DNA from: Paenibacillus sp. FSL R5-0912 | Lineage (GTDB): Bacteria; Bacillota; Bacilli; Paenibacillales; Paenibacillaceae | Assembly (NCBI RefSeq): GCF_000758605.1 | Contig: NZ_CP009282.1 | Location: 744,001-808,000 of the forward strand | DNA length: 64,000 nucleotides | Reading direction: 5' to 3' | Shown here: positions 20,547-29,766 of the stretch, piece by piece | Position numbering within the stretch: the first letter of the stretch is position 1 | How the letters are laid out: every line of letters begins with the position of its first letter | Position numbers and translations under genes: made by a program | Notes under the pieces: generated by a model | The model's database searches: none | Seen by the model: the letters and a program-made list of their open reading frames with translations, nothing else | Told to the model about the DNA's origin: nothing

Positions 20547-22027
20547 AGACCGGGAACAAGCAGGAAGCCCCTATCCTGTGGACCGGCGACTTTTACAACG
20601 AAGGAACGGGCTCGGGAGATATTTTTGACACGTTAAAAGAAGAATGCGGCGTCTTCGGGGTCTTCGGACACCCGGAAGCCGCTTCCATGTCCTATTACGG
20701 CCTGCACGCCCTGCAACACCGGGGAGAAGAAAGCGCGGGCATCTGTGTGGCGGATGGACGCGACTTCAACTATCACCGCGGCATGGGCCTGGTGAAGGAA
20801 GTATTCGACAAAGATAAGATCGCTTCGCTGATCGGGGACATGTCTATCGGGCATGTGCGTTATTCGACCAGCGGAGACAGCCGGCTGACCAATGCGCAGC
20901 CGCTGGTCTTCAAATACCGTGACGGTGATCTCGCGATTGCCACGAACGGCAATATCGTGAATGAACCTCTAATCCGTAAGCAGCTGGAGCAGGGAGGCTC
21001 GATCTTCCAGACCACCAGCGACACCGAGGTGCTGGCGCATCTGATCGCGCGTTCGCAGAAGGATTTTGTCGAAGCCACGAAGGATGCCCTGGCCCAGCTG
21101 GTTGGTGGTTTCGCCTTCCTGCTGATGACCAACGACAAGCTGATTGTTGCTTCTGACCCGCATGGCTTGCGTCCCTTAGTGATGGGCCGGCTGGGTACGG
21201 CGTATGTCTTCGCTTCCGAATCCTGTGCACTCGAAGTCATTGGCGCCCAGCTGGTGCGTGATATTGAGCCGGGTGAGCTGCTCGTGCTGGATAAGGACGG
21301 TTTCCGCGAGGACCGCTTCGCGGAACCTAAACGCAAAGCACTGTGCGCGATGGAATATATCTATTTCGCCCGTCCGGACAGCGATCTGAACGGCTCCAAC
21401 CTGCACTCCGCCCGCAAGCGGATGGGTAGCCGGATGGCGCTTGAAGCCTTTGTGGACGCAGATATCGTAACCGGCGTGCCGGATTCCAGTATCTCCGCAG
21501 CTATCGGCTACGCTGAGCAGACAGGCATCCCGTACGAGCTTGGACTGATCAAGAACAAGTATACCGGCCGGACCTTCATCCAGCCGAGCCAGGAGCTGCG
21601 TGAGCAGGGCGTGAAGATGAAGCTCAGCGCGGTGCGACGTGTCGTGGAAGGCCAGCGTGTAGTCATGATCGACGATTCCATCGTGCGCGGCACGACCTCG
21701 CGCCGGATTGTTAATCTGCTGCGCGAGGCCGGAGCGGCTGAGGTTCACGTGCGGATCACCTCGCCGCCGTTCAAGAATCCCTGCTTCTATGGCATCGATA
21801 CCCCGGACCGCCGCGAGCTGATCGCCTCTTATAAGACAATCGCCGAGATGTGCGAGGAGATCAATGCGGATTCGCTTGCGTTCCTTTCACCGGATGGACT
21901 GATCCAGTCCATCGGCGGCTATAATAGTGACGATTACAAAGGCGGATTATGCCTGTCCTGCTTCGATAATGATTACCCCACGCAGGTGGATTTCGGTGGG
22001 GAAGAGAAGGACGGATGCTCGTGTTAG
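20531..22027 (+). CDS. purF: Amidophosphoribosyltransferase
   Basis: A 498-aa enzyme catalysing the first committed step, PRPP plus glutamine to phosphoribosylamine. The N-terminal nucleophile hydrolase domain begins at Cys39 ([10 protein letters not shown]), so a 38-residue propeptide must be removed; the B. subtilis propeptide is only 11 residues. Other motifs are [13 protein letters not shown] [11 protein letters not shown], the PRPP loop [14 protein letters not shown], and C-terminal cysteines in NPCFYGID and GGLCLSCF that fit the iron-sulfur cluster of the Bacillus-type enzyme. ATG 20531 has TGGGAGG upstream. A 769-bp repeat-rich gap follows. Confidence 0.98.
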   Translation: MSYEIKTGNKQEAPILWTGDFYNEGTGSGDIFDTLKEECGVFGVFGHPEAASMSYYGLHALQHRGEESAGICVADGRDFNYHRGMGLVKEVFDKDKIASLIGDMSIGHVRYSTSGDSRLTNAQPLVFKYRDGDLAIATNGNIVNEPLIRKQLEQGGSIFQTTSDTEVLAHLIARSQKDFVEATKDALAQLVGGFAFLLMTNDKLIVASDPHGLRPLVMGRLGTAYVFASESCALEVIGAQLVRDIEPGELLVLDKDGFREDRFAEPKRKALCAMEYIYFARPDSDLNGSNLHSARKRMGSRMALEAFVDADIVTGVPDSSISAAIGYAEQTGIPYELGLIKNKYTGRTFIQPSQELREQGVKMKLSAVRRVVEGQRVVMIDDSIVRGTTSRRIVNLLREAGAAEVHVRITSPPFKNPCFYGIDTPDRRELIASYKTIAEMCEEINADSLAFLSPDGLIQSIGGYNSDDYKGGLCLSCFDNDYPTQVDFGGEEKDGCSC

Positions 22028-22239
22028 GTGGGACATCCCCCTAAATCCCCCTTGCGAAGGGGGACCCCGGAGGGCGCTACCCTCCGGCCACCCGGAAGTT
22101 TGGTGGAAGGAGTTTGCTCTAAACTTGCTAAGAGGGCGTGGGTGCGGGTGCCCGCTTTGTCCCTGTGTGCTGCGCACGGCCGGGACACGCTTCACGGCGC
22201 TCCGCGCCCTGGCGGCATGCTTCCCGCCGGGCCTTAGCT
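22028..22239. repeat. GC-rich hairpin-dense sequence after purF
   Basis: No convincing gene. It begins with the dispersed-repeat-like CCCCCTAAATCCCCCTTGCG/AAGGGGG hairpin, then a perfect 8-bp stem CCGGAGGG/CCCTCCGG, then several GC-rich inverted repeats (for example CCGGGACACGC and GGCGGCATGCTTCCCGCC). Its tail runs into the 84/85-bp repeat array. Confidence 0.7.
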
Positions 22240-22484
22240 CCAGAACCTGCCCTGTTTGCTGCGCAAATCCGGAGGTTCTGTCGCCTTAGGGATCGCACGG
22301 CTTCGCCCCGTGCGGGAAGAGCCCCAGAACCTGCCCTGTTTGCTAACGCAAATCCGGAGGTTCTGTCGCCTTAGGGTTCGCACGGCTTCGCCCCGTGCGG
22401 GAAGTGCTCCAGAACCTGCCCTGTTTGCTGTCGCAAAATCGGAGGTTCTGTCGCTTTAGGGATCGCACGGCTTCGCCCCGTGCG
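22240..22484 (+). repeat. Three tandem 84/85-bp hairpin repeats
   Basis: Units start at 22240, 22324 and 22409. Each begins CCAGAACCTGCCCTGTTTGC, contains AGAACCT/AGGTTCT as one hairpin and CGCACGG/CCGTGCG with a CTTCGCC-type loop as a second, and ends near GTGCGGGAAG (the last unit is truncated). Identity between units is very high, with differences mainly in the first loop (GCTGCGCAAAT, GCTAACGCAAAT, GCTGTCGCAAAAT). The repeat unit contains an open reading frame only by chance. Confidence 0.9.
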
Positions 22485-22593
22485 CTTGGAGGCGCTGGGC
22501 TTCGCCCACAGCGCCGAAACATTGCTGCTGTGCAAGGCGCGTAATTCGGCTTGCGGCACGGGTTTGAACCCCGGTGGTTGGAGTCATGGAGAG

Positions 22594-22708
22594 GAATTTT
22601 GGAACTGTAGGAGCGGTAGCGTCCGCCTTTATATTTGGATTTCTACCGCGGCCAGCGGTTCAAATCAAGGAAATCCAAATATAACAGCGGCCGGAAGTCC
22701 AAATATTC
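22594..22708 (+). repeat. Long palindromic element, copy 2 (purF-purM gap)
   Basis: Same design as the copy at 16190. The outer arms are GAATTTTGGAACT/AGTCCAAATATTC, the middle stem TTATATTTGGATTTCT/GGAAATCCAAATATAA (22629-22644 with 22669-22684), and the tip ACCGC/GCGGT. Conserved unpaired blocks such as AACAGCG and TTCAA match copy 1. Several stem pairs differ from copy 1 yet stay complementary. Confidence 0.87.
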
Positions 22709-22796
22709 TTCGTAATGACGACTATAACCACCAATCCGGCCAAACCCAGGCCGCCCCGAACCGCGCTCTAAACTAATTTAAATGAGGTGTCCAAAA

Positions 22797-23837
22797 GTGT
22801 CGGAAGCTTATAAAAACGCCGGAGTGGATATTGCGGCTGGCAATGAAGCGGTAGAACGCATGAAGAAGCATGTGAAGCGCACCTACCGTCCTGAAGTGAT
22901 GACGGAGCTGGGCGGATTCGGCGCATTGTTTGGCCTGAATAAGGACAAATACGAAGAGCCGGTCCTCGTATCGGGAACGGACGGCGTGGGCACGAAGCTC
23001 AAAATCGCGTTCGCAGCGGACCGCCACGACACAATTGGCATCGATGCTGTAGCCATGTGTGTAAATGATATCGTAGTCCAGGGCGCAGAGCCGCTGTTCT
23101 TCCTCGACTATCTGGCCTGCGACAAGGTAGTGCCGGAGAAGATTGAGGCGATCGTTGCCGGAATCGCCGAAGGCTGCCATCAGGCAGGCTGCGCCTTGAT
23201 TGGCGGAGAGACTGCGGAGATGCCGGGCATGTACTCGGCCGGTGAGTATGATATCGCCGGATTTACCGTAGGGGTTGCTGACAAAGCGAAGCTGGTAACG
23301 GGAGCAAACATTGCAGCTGGAGACACTGTAATTGGTCTGGCATCAAGCGGCATTCACAGCAACGGATTCTCGCTGGTGCGCAAGCTTTTGCTGGAGGAGG
23401 GCGGCTACGGATTGAACGATGTAGTGCCTGAACTCGGCGCTCCACTCGTGGACGTTCTGCTGGCTCCAACCAAAATCTATGTGAAGCCGCTGCTGGCCCT
23501 GCTGGAACAGCTTCCGGTTAAAGGCATGGCTCACATTACCGGAGGCGGGTTTATCGAGAATATCCCGCGTGTACTGCCTGAGAATGTAAATGTAGAGATT
23601 AACTACGGCTCTTGGCCGATTCAGCCAGTCTTTGCTTTGATGCAGAGCAAAGGCAAGGTAAGCAACCGCGATATGTTTACCACTTTCAATATGGGCATCG
23701 GCCTTGTACTGGTGGTAGCTGAAGCGGACGGAGCGCGCGCGCTCGAGCTGCTGAAGGCCAGCGGGGAAGAAGCTTATCGTATCGGCACTGTAACAGAAGG
23801 TGAATGCAAGGTTACCTTCACGGGGGCTGAAGTCTGA
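22797..23837 (+). CDS. purM: Phosphoribosylformylglycinamidine cyclo-ligase (AIR synthetase)
   Basis: A 346-aa ATP-dependent enzyme that closes the imidazole ring to give AIR. N-terminal [31 protein letters not shown] and [11 protein letters not shown] are family landmarks. GTG 22797 (MSEAYKNAG) is the likely start since GAGGTG lies 8 bases upstream; the in-frame ATG 22782 would overlap that site. It resumes the operon after the repeat-filled gap. Its TGA overlaps the purN ATG by one base. Confidence 0.97.
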   Translation: MSEAYKNAGVDIAAGNEAVERMKKHVKRTYRPEVMTELGGFGALFGLNKDKYEEPVLVSGTDGVGTKLKIAFAADRHDTIGIDAVAMCVNDIVVQGAEPLFFLDYLACDKVVPEKIEAIVAGIAEGCHQAGCALIGGETAEMPGMYSAGEYDIAGFTVGVADKAKLVTGANIAAGDTVIGLASSGIHSNGFSLVRKLLLEEGGYGLNDVVPELGAPLVDVLLAPTKIYVKPLLALLEQLPVKGMAHITGGGFIENIPRVLPENVNVEINYGSWPIQPVFALMQSKGKVSNRDMFTTFNMGIGLVLVVAEADGARALELLKASGEEAYRIGTVTEGECKVTFTGAEV

Positions 23838-24454
23838 TGGAGTGGAGCCGGATCGCTGTATTTGCTTCGGGGCAGGGCAGCAATTTCGCCGCACTGGTCC
23901 AGGCGCAGCAGGAGGGGAAGCTCGGCGGAGGCAGCATAGAGCTGCTGGTCTCAGACAAGCCGGAAGCGCCTGTGGCACAGCGGGCGGAGGAAGCGGGAAT
24001 TCCCGCCCTCCTGCTGCGGCCGAAGGACTTCGCGGGCCGCGAGCTGTACGAGGCAGCGATTGTTGCGGAGCTTCAGCGCCGGGACATCGGACTGATCGTG
24101 TTGGCCGGATACATGCGTCTGATCTCACCGGTGCTGCTTGAGCCTTACGCCGGACGGATCATCAACATCCATCCGTCGCTTTTGCCGGCCTTTACAGGTA
24201 AGGATGCGATTGGCCAGGCGCTGGATTATGGCGTGAAGCTGACGGGAGTGACGGTGCATTTTGTCGACGGCGGCATGGATACCGGACCGGTTATTGCCCA
24301 GCACAGCGTTGAGGTGAAGCCGGGAGACACAGCCGATTCACTTGCAGAACGTATCCACCAGGTAGAGTACGGGCTGTATCCCGAAGTGGTGGCAGCTTTG
24401 GCAGCCGGCAGAGTGGATCTGAACGGAAGAATAACGACAATCGGCGAACAATAG
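23837..24454 (+). CDS. purN: Phosphoribosylglycinamide formyltransferase
   Basis: A 205-aa 10-formyl-THF-dependent GAR transformylase. Catalytic features are INIHPSLLPAFTG (Asn and His) and HFVDGGMDTGPVIAQ (Asp). The N-terminal ASGQGSNFAAL forms the phosphate-binding loop. Translation is coupled to purM by a one-base stop/start overlap. A 473-bp spacer follows before purH. Confidence 0.97.
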   Translation: MEWSRIAVFASGQGSNFAALVQAQQEGKLGGGSIELLVSDKPEAPVAQRAEEAGIPALLLRPKDFAGRELYEAAIVAELQRRDIGLIVLAGYMRLISPVLLEPYAGRIINIHPSLLPAFTGKDAIGQALDYGVKLTGVTVHFVDGGMDTGPVIAQHSVEVKPGDTADSLAERIHQVEYGLYPEVVAALAAGRVDLNGRITTIGEQ

Positions 24455-24927
24455 CAGAAGCCATACCAGCCGGATCTGACACACGAATAAATGTATTTCA
24501 GGCAGGTGCGGCTGATTCTGATATTTCTCGGGAAATATTGCACAAAGTCTGCAAGATGTCGGATGGGCTGACTGAGCAGTTTGAAATTGCCGGAATTACG
24601 GGTTTGCTGAGATGCCGGTTGCTGTCGATATAGCAATTGGATTCACTCCAATTAATTTGTCTGAATACCAGCGATCGTAGAACGTAATTGGATACAGTAC
24701 AACTAATTCTGGCGCTCATAGGCTCTAAGGCGCATATGGCATCATTTAGATGGACAATATCCAACTAATTTATCCGGCTGATAACAAGCCGAAATTAAAT
24801 GACGTAAATCCACTTATTATATAAACACTACAAACTCAAGTATAAGCACGGGCTAACCGGCGACAATGATCCTGCGATCATAGGCCACAACCTAATCTAG
24901 CGTGAATCCAGAGGAGGACTATTCAAA
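24455..24927. repeat. purN-purH spacer with three related GGA...CCA...AATT blocks
   Basis: No gene is visible. Three similar segments occur: around 24635 (AATTGGATTCACTCCAATT, a perfect 7-bp hairpin), 24686 (AATTGGATACAGTACAACT) and 24751 (TGGACAATATCCAACTAATT). Each shows GGA, seven to eight bases, then CCAA(C)T followed by AATT. The sequence is more AT-rich than the flanking genes. No terminator with a T-run is seen, so read-through into purH is expected. Confidence 0.55.
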
Positions 24928-26475
24928 GTGAGTATCAAAAGAGCGCTGGTCAGCGTATCCGACAAACAGGGCATCGTGGATTTTTGCCGCGAGTTGTCTG
25001 CACTAGGCGTAGAAATTATCTCCACAGGCGGCACCAGCACACTTCTGGCTAAAGAAGGCGTTCCGGTCATCGGTATTTCCGAAGTAACGGGCTTCCCCGA
25101 AATTATGGACGGTCGTGTCAAAACGCTGCATCCCGCTGTACATAGCGGCCTTCTTGCGGTTCGTGATAACGAGGAGCACACTCGGCAGATGAACGAGCTT
25201 GGACTCGACTACATCGACCTTGTAGTGGTGAATCTGTATCCGTTCGCGGAGACCATTGCTAAGCCGGATGTGTCGTATGAGGAAGCTATCGAGAACATCG
25301 ATATCGGCGGACCTACGATGCTGCGTTCGGCGTCGAAGAACCATGCTTTTGTCAGTGTGGTAGTGGATGCGGCTGATTATGCTACAGTGCTTGAGGAGGT
25401 TCGCGCCAGCGGAGATACCACCCTTGCAACCCGCAAACGTCTTGCGGCCAAAGTCTTCCGCCACACGGCGGCTTACGATGCCCTGATTGCCGATTATCTG
25501 GCGAATGTAACCGGTGAACCGCTGCCGGAGCGCTATACGGTCACTTATGAGAAAATCCAGGATCTGCGTTACGGGGAGAACCCGCATCAGAAGGCTGCCT
25601 TCTACCGCAAGCCGCTGGCTGCGCAGGATACACTCACCGCTGCCGAGCAATTGCACGGCAAGGAGCTGTCCTACAACAACATCAACGATGCGAATGCCGC
25701 GCTCCAGATTGTCAAAGAGTTCGAAGAACCGGCTGTTGTAGCTGTTAAGCATATGAATCCTTGCGGCGTAGGCGTGGGGGCGAGTGTATATGAGGCTTAT
25801 CAAAAAGCGTACAATGCTGATCCAACCTCCATCTTCGGCGGAATTGTAGCAGCGAACCGGATCATTGATGAGGATACGGCTAATATGCTGAAGGATATTT
25901 TCCTTGAGATCGTGCTGGCTCCGGGCTTCACGGATGAAGCGCTGGAAATCCTGACGAAGAAAAAGAATATCCGCCTGCTCAAGCTGGGCAACCTCAGCAC
26001 GGCGGCTTCCCGCAAAACCAGCTTTGTCGTAACCTCCATTGAAGGGGGAATGGTTGTGCAGGAAAGTGACGTCCATTCCGTGAATCCGGAGGAGCTGCAG
26101 GTCGTAACCGACCGCAAACCAACGGAAGAAGAGCTGAAGCAGCTGCTCTTCAGCTGGAAGGTTGTTAAGCATGTGAAGTCGAACGCGATCGTGCTGGCGG
26201 CTGATAATATGACCGTAGGAGTAGGTGCAGGACAGATGAACCGTGTCGGCGCGGCTAAGATTGCGATCGAGCAGGCTGGAGAGAAATCCAAAGGCTCCGT
26301 GCTGGCTTCAGATGCCTTCTTCCCGATGGGAGATACCCTGGAGATGGCTGCCAAGGCTGGTATTACGGCAGTTATTCAGCCGGGCGGCTCGATTAAGGAC
26401 GAGGAATCCATTAAGGTTGCTAATGAATACGGCATTGCCATGGTCTTCACCGGCGTTCGCCACTTCAAACACTAG
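24928..26475 (+). CDS. purH: Bifunctional AICAR formyltransferase / IMP cyclohydrolase
   Basis: A 515-aa protein performing the last two steps to IMP. The N-terminal MGS-like cyclohydrolase domain (residues ~1-190) begins [20 protein letters not shown] and includes [15 protein letters not shown]. The formyltransferase domain carries [14 protein letters not shown] and [13 protein letters not shown] (the active-site His-Met-Asn-Pro-Cys region). The GTG start at 24928 has GAGGAGGAC upstream. Confidence 0.98.
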   Translation: MSIKRALVSVSDKQGIVDFCRELSALGVEIISTGGTSTLLAKEGVPVIGISEVTGFPEIMDGRVKTLHPAVHSGLLAVRDNEEHTRQMNELGLDYIDLVVVNLYPFAETIAKPDVSYEEAIENIDIGGPTMLRSASKNHAFVSVVVDAADYATVLEEVRASGDTTLATRKRLAAKVFRHTAAYDALIADYLANVTGEPLPERYTVTYEKIQDLRYGENPHQKAAFYRKPLAAQDTLTAAEQLHGKELSYNNINDANAALQIVKEFEEPAVVAVKHMNPCGVGVGASVYEAYQKAYNADPTSIFGGIVAANRIIDEDTANMLKDIFLEIVLAPGFTDEALEILTKKKNIRLLKLGNLSTAASRKTSFVVTSIEGGMVVQESDVHSVNPEELQVVTDRKPTEEELKQLLFSWKVVKHVKSNAIVLAADNMTVGVGAGQMNRVGAAKIAIEQAGEKSKGSVLASDAFFPMGDTLEMAAKAGITAVIQPGGSIKDEESIKVANEYGIAMVFTGVRHFKH

Positions 26476-26498
26476 AACGCTGGGAGGGTAACATACTT

Positions 26499-27764
26499 AT
26501 GGATATTTTAGTGGTCGGCGGCGGCGGCCGGGAGCATGCGATCATCTGGAGCTTAATCCGCAGCCCCAAGGCCGGTAAAATCTACTGCGCACCCGGCAAC
26601 GCCGGGATTGCGCAGCTTGCGGAATGTGTGCCGATCGGTGTATTTGAGTTCGATAAGCTGACCGCGTTCGCCAAGGAACGGGAGATCGCGCTGGTCGTGA
26701 TCGGACCGGATGATCCGCTGGCAGCAGGGATCGTCGATGCATTCGAAGCACAGGACATTCCTGTATTCGGCCCGCGGAAGAATGCGGCTGAAATCGAGGG
26801 CAGCAAGACCTTCATGAAGGATCTGCTGCATAAGTACAGCATTCCGACAGCGGCGTATGAGAAGTTCAGCGATTACGGAACTGCACTTGCCTATCTGCGG
26901 ACTCAGGAGCTGCCGATTGTAATCAAGGCGGACGGATTGGCCGCAGGCAAAGGGGTGACCGTGGCGTATTCCCGTGAGGAAGCGGAGGCGGCCCTGGAGG
27001 ATATTATGGTGGCCAAGGTCTTTGGTGAAGCCGGCGCACAGGTCGTGATCGAGGAGTTTCTGGCGGGGCAGGAAATGTCGATTCTGGCCTTTGTGGATGG
27101 CGAAACAGTGCGTCCGATGGCAGCTGCACAGGACCATAAGCCGGTATTCGACGGCGATAAAGGACCTAATACGGGAGGTATGGGGACATACTCCCCGCTT
27201 CCGCATATCGATGAGGCTATTATCCGCGAAGCGGTGGAGACCATCATTGAGCCGACGGCCAGAGCCATGGTGGCTGAGGGGCGCCCCTTCAGCGGCGTGC
27301 TGTTCGCAGGGCTTATGATCTCGCCGGACGGCAGACCGAAGACGATAGAATTCAATGCCCGCTTCGGTGATCCCGAGACGCAGGTTGTTCTTCCCCGGCT
27401 GCAAAGCGACTTGCTGGAGATCTTTCTGGCTGTTACAGAAGGCAGGCTGGCGGATATCCAGATTGAGTGGAGCGAGGAGGCCGCAGTCTGCGTGGTCCTG
27501 GCTTCGGAAGGTTATCCCGGTCCGTATCCGAAGGGTGTGCCGATCAGCGGACTTGAAGCGGACACGGACGGACTGGTCTTCCATGCGGGAACCGCGCGCG
27601 GTGAGGATGGCAGCTGGGTAACCAGCGGCGGCCGGGTGCTTGGAGTTGTAGGCATGGGGCCTACGATTGCGCAAGCACGTGCAGCCGCATATGCCAGCGC
27701 AGCGAAGATTACATTCCCGGGCAAACAAAACCGCAGTGACATCGCTATGAAGGCTCTGATCTGA
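26499..27764 (+). CDS. purD: Phosphoribosylamine-glycine ligase (GAR synthetase)
   Basis: A 421-aa ATP-grasp ligase joining phosphoribosylamine and glycine. Motifs: MDILVVGGGGREHAI at the N-terminus, IKADGLAAGKGV, KGPNTGGMGTYSP and EFNARFGDPETQ, covering the ATP-grasp and metal-binding sites. GGGAGGG lies upstream of ATG 26499, 23 bp after purH. It is the last gene of the operon. Confidence 0.98.
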   Translation: MDILVVGGGGREHAIIWSLIRSPKAGKIYCAPGNAGIAQLAECVPIGVFEFDKLTAFAKEREIALVVIGPDDPLAAGIVDAFEAQDIPVFGPRKNAAEIEGSKTFMKDLLHKYSIPTAAYEKFSDYGTALAYLRTQELPIVIKADGLAAGKGVTVAYSREEAEAALEDIMVAKVFGEAGAQVVIEEFLAGQEMSILAFVDGETVRPMAAAQDHKPVFDGDKGPNTGGMGTYSPLPHIDEAIIREAVETIIEPTARAMVAEGRPFSGVLFAGLMISPDGRPKTIEFNARFGDPETQVVLPRLQSDLLEIFLAVTEGRLADIQIEWSEEAAVCVVLASEGYPGPYPKGVPISGLEADTDGLVFHAGTARGEDGSWVTSGGRVLGVVGMGPTIAQARAAAYASAAKITFPGKQNRSDIAMKALI

Positions 27765-27843
27765 GGATAAAGCACTGTATTTCAGCCAGATAAGAGTGCC
27801 TATGCTTTGGGGCCAATGCAAATTCCCCGTATAGTCATCGAAG

Positions 27844-27870
27844 CTAAAGCCCCACTTTGCGGGGTTAGTT
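27844..27870 (+). terminator. Terminator at the end of the pur operon
   Basis: CTAAAGCCCC and CGGGGTTAG form a stem around ACTTTG, followed by TTT. The T-run is short, so efficiency is uncertain. Confidence 0.65.
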
Positions 27871-27895
27871 TATGCTATTAGACCCAAAAAAAGGA

Positions 27896-27924
27896 CTGAC
27901 AAGTAGTAGGAGAAGTGCTATAAT
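27896..27924 (+). promoter_or_regulatory. Strong sigma-A-like promoter upstream of a short terminated transcript
   Basis: CTGACA (27896-27901), a 17-bp spacer and perfect TATAAT (27919-27924). The predicted start is near 27931. Confidence 0.7.
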
Positions 27925-27930
27925 ACAACT

Positions 27931-27997
27931 CGTACGGGGGAAAATGTGCGGATATATACAGAAAAAGGGTCTTTCCTTTCATGGAAAGGCCTTTTTT
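27931..27997 (+). ncRNA. Candidate ~67-nt small RNA or attenuated leader
   Basis: A good promoter is followed after about 40 nt by a strong intrinsic terminator: GGTCTTTCC/GGAAAGGCC with a TTTCAT loop (27968-27991) and six T. No ORF with a ribosome binding site lies between. It could be an independent sRNA or a leader attenuating the SEC-C gene 150 bp downstream. It matches no RNA family I recognise. Confidence 0.4.
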
Positions 27998-28143
27998 AAA
28001 ATTTCAATTGACGTAAAAGTTGTTTCCACTTGCTGATTTTCAGGAGATATAGAAAACCCCGTGCCGGGAAATGATACTTAAGTACAATAACAGCGATGCG
28101 GTTTATGCGGATGTTTAGTTACAGATTTAAGGGGGAATTAGTT

Positions 28144-29457
28144 TTGAGTAAGGTCGGAAGAAATGACTTATGCCCATGCGGAAGCGGGAAAAAATATAAG
28201 AAGTGCTGCTTGGATAAAGAAACGTCAGCAGTCGAATCCATACTGCGGCTGGTAACGACGGAGGATGCGGCAGCACAAGAGGCTGTATTCAGCGAATCCG
28301 TACAGGAACAGTCAGCAGCGGAGGCCGCTGTACGTACCGAGAGTAAGCTTACACTGCCCAAGCTGAAAAAGATGGTCGCACGCGAACTGAAATGGGAGCA
28401 TCCGGCCCATGAACAGCTGGCGCTGCAGCTCATTGAGAGCATGAGAAATCAATACGACCGGGAACTGATTCTGGAAGCCCTGGTGCTGTGGAATGGCTTC
28501 TCCCGGCAGACCAAACCTGCGGTGAAGAAAGCCGGCTCGTTCTGCGCGGCTATCGAATATCTGCTGTCAGAGGAATACGGCTTCATGCTGTCGCAGACGG
28601 AGCTTGCTGATAAATACGAAGTTACGGCGGCCACCATCTCCCGTAAAGTCAAAGAAATATATAATTATGTCGAAGAACACGGAATGGGCGGAGAAGCTGA
28701 TGAGCTGATCGCGCTGAATGGTCCGGGCACTCCCCAGGAGAAGGCGCAAGCCCTTCTGTACAAAGCGGTGGAGGCCACTTCTGCGAAACGCCGTGTTCAG
28801 CTGGCGGAGACGGCACTGGAGATTTATCCGGACAGTCCGGATGCCTATCTTATTCTGGCCGAGGAATCGGAGAATGAGCATGAGGCGCGTAAATTCCTCA
28901 AAGCGGGAATCGCTGCAGGCAGACGTGAACTGGGCGAGCTTTATTTTACCAAGAACAAAGGGTATTTCTGGGGGCTTACGGAGACCCGCCCTTATATCCG
29001 TATCTGCCAAAGCTATGCGGAATCCTGCTGGTTCGGCGGAAAGGCAGAGGAAGCAGCGGAGATTCTGGAGCATATTCTCGAGCTTAATCCGGGTGACAAT
29101 ACCGGCGCCCGCTATCTTTTGGCCGCTGTCTACTTGTACAGCAACCAGTTGAAGGAAGCGGAGCGGGTGATCAAGAACTACGGGGAAGACGATGCCGCAG
29201 CGGCTTTTGCCTATGACCGGATTGTACTGGAGTTCAAGAAGAACGGAATTACCTCACAGCTCAAAATGCTGTACCGTGTTGCGCGCGGAGTGAACAAGCA
29301 TGTGCCTGATTATCTGCTGGGTGTGAAGCGGCTGCCGCATAATCTCCCGGATTTTGTCGGAATGGGCGATTCCAATGAAGCCATTGAATATGTCATTATG
29401 CATTCGCGTTTGTGGGCAAGCATGCCGGATCTGCTCAAATGGATGCTGAAACAATAG
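28144..29457 (+). CDS. SEC-C motif protein with TPR-like repeats
   Basis: A 437-aa cytoplasmic protein of unknown function. It opens with a SEC-C zinc-binding motif ([17 protein letters not shown], residues ~6-22), as in the SecA C-terminus. A helix-turn-helix-like segment follows near residues 150-180 ([25 protein letters not shown]), then helical TPR-like repeats ([43 protein letters not shown]). The TTG start at 28144 is chosen because AAGGGGG lies about 9 bases upstream and the SEC-C motif follows; in-frame ATGs further upstream lack a site. A DNA-binding or chaperone-adaptor role is possible but unproven. Confidence 0.82.
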   Translation: MSKVGRNDLCPCGSGKKYKKCCLDKETSAVESILRLVTTEDAAAQEAVFSESVQEQSAAEAAVRTESKLTLPKLKKMVARELKWEHPAHEQLALQLIESMRNQYDRELILEALVLWNGFSRQTKPAVKKAGSFCAAIEYLLSEEYGFMLSQTELADKYEVTAATISRKVKEIYNYVEEHGMGGEADELIALNGPGTPQEKAQALLYKAVEATSAKRRVQLAETALEIYPDSPDAYLILAEESENEHEARKFLKAGIAAGRRELGELYFTKNKGYFWGLTETRPYIRICQSYAESCWFGGKAEEAAEILEHILELNPGDNTGARYLLAAVYLYSNQLKEAERVIKNYGEDDAAAAFAYDRIVLEFKKNGITSQLKMLYRVARGVNKHVPDYLLGVKRLPHNLPDFVGMGDSNEAIEYVIMHSRLWASMPDLLKWMLKQ

Positions 29458-29766
29458 AACGTATACACGGGAATATCCAACACAGTCCTCCGGGGCTGTA
29501 TTTTTTTTGTAGATAACCTGACATGGATTAACCCTCCGACCTACATTATCCGATAAAAATAGTAAATGAAGCCTATTTTTAAATGAAAATGTTTGTTTAA
29601 TGCTGTGTTTTTCTGAAAATACCTGACATGGTCACACTTATTTCACAGCTCGAAGTAAAACGTTAAAGGGATAAAGAGCTTTTTTGCAGAAATAAGTCGA
29701 AAAGACAGGGAGCATTCGAGTGAGAGTATTGCCTGAGCCTATTTACATTTGAAGGTGGGGAGTCCT
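29458..29766 (+). other. Intergenic region with SEC-C gene terminator and chemoreceptor leader
   Basis: It opens with a terminator (ACAGTCC/GGGCTGT with eight T, 29482-29508). The rest is AT-rich leader. A CCGATAA at about 29550 resembles a sigma-D -10, but its TAAA partner is poorly spaced, so no promoter is called. Confidence 0.6.

Noticed and set aside
22138..22459. ORFs with repeated EPALF.../RRFCRL... peptides after purF
   Set aside because: They are translations of the 84/85-bp hairpin repeats in different frames, with no ribosome binding site.
22240..22484. Could the repeat array be a CRISPR?
   Set aside because: Units are contiguous 84/85-bp repeats without unique spacers, and no cas genes are nearby.
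26553..27821. 422-codon minus-strand ORF opposite purD
   Set aside because: Antisense to an unmistakable purD; no ribosome binding site or recognisable domain.
29520..29560. Sigma-D promoter for the chemoreceptor (CCGATAA near 29550)
   Set aside because: The -35 TAAA is missing at the required distance, and the gene is over 200 bp away.
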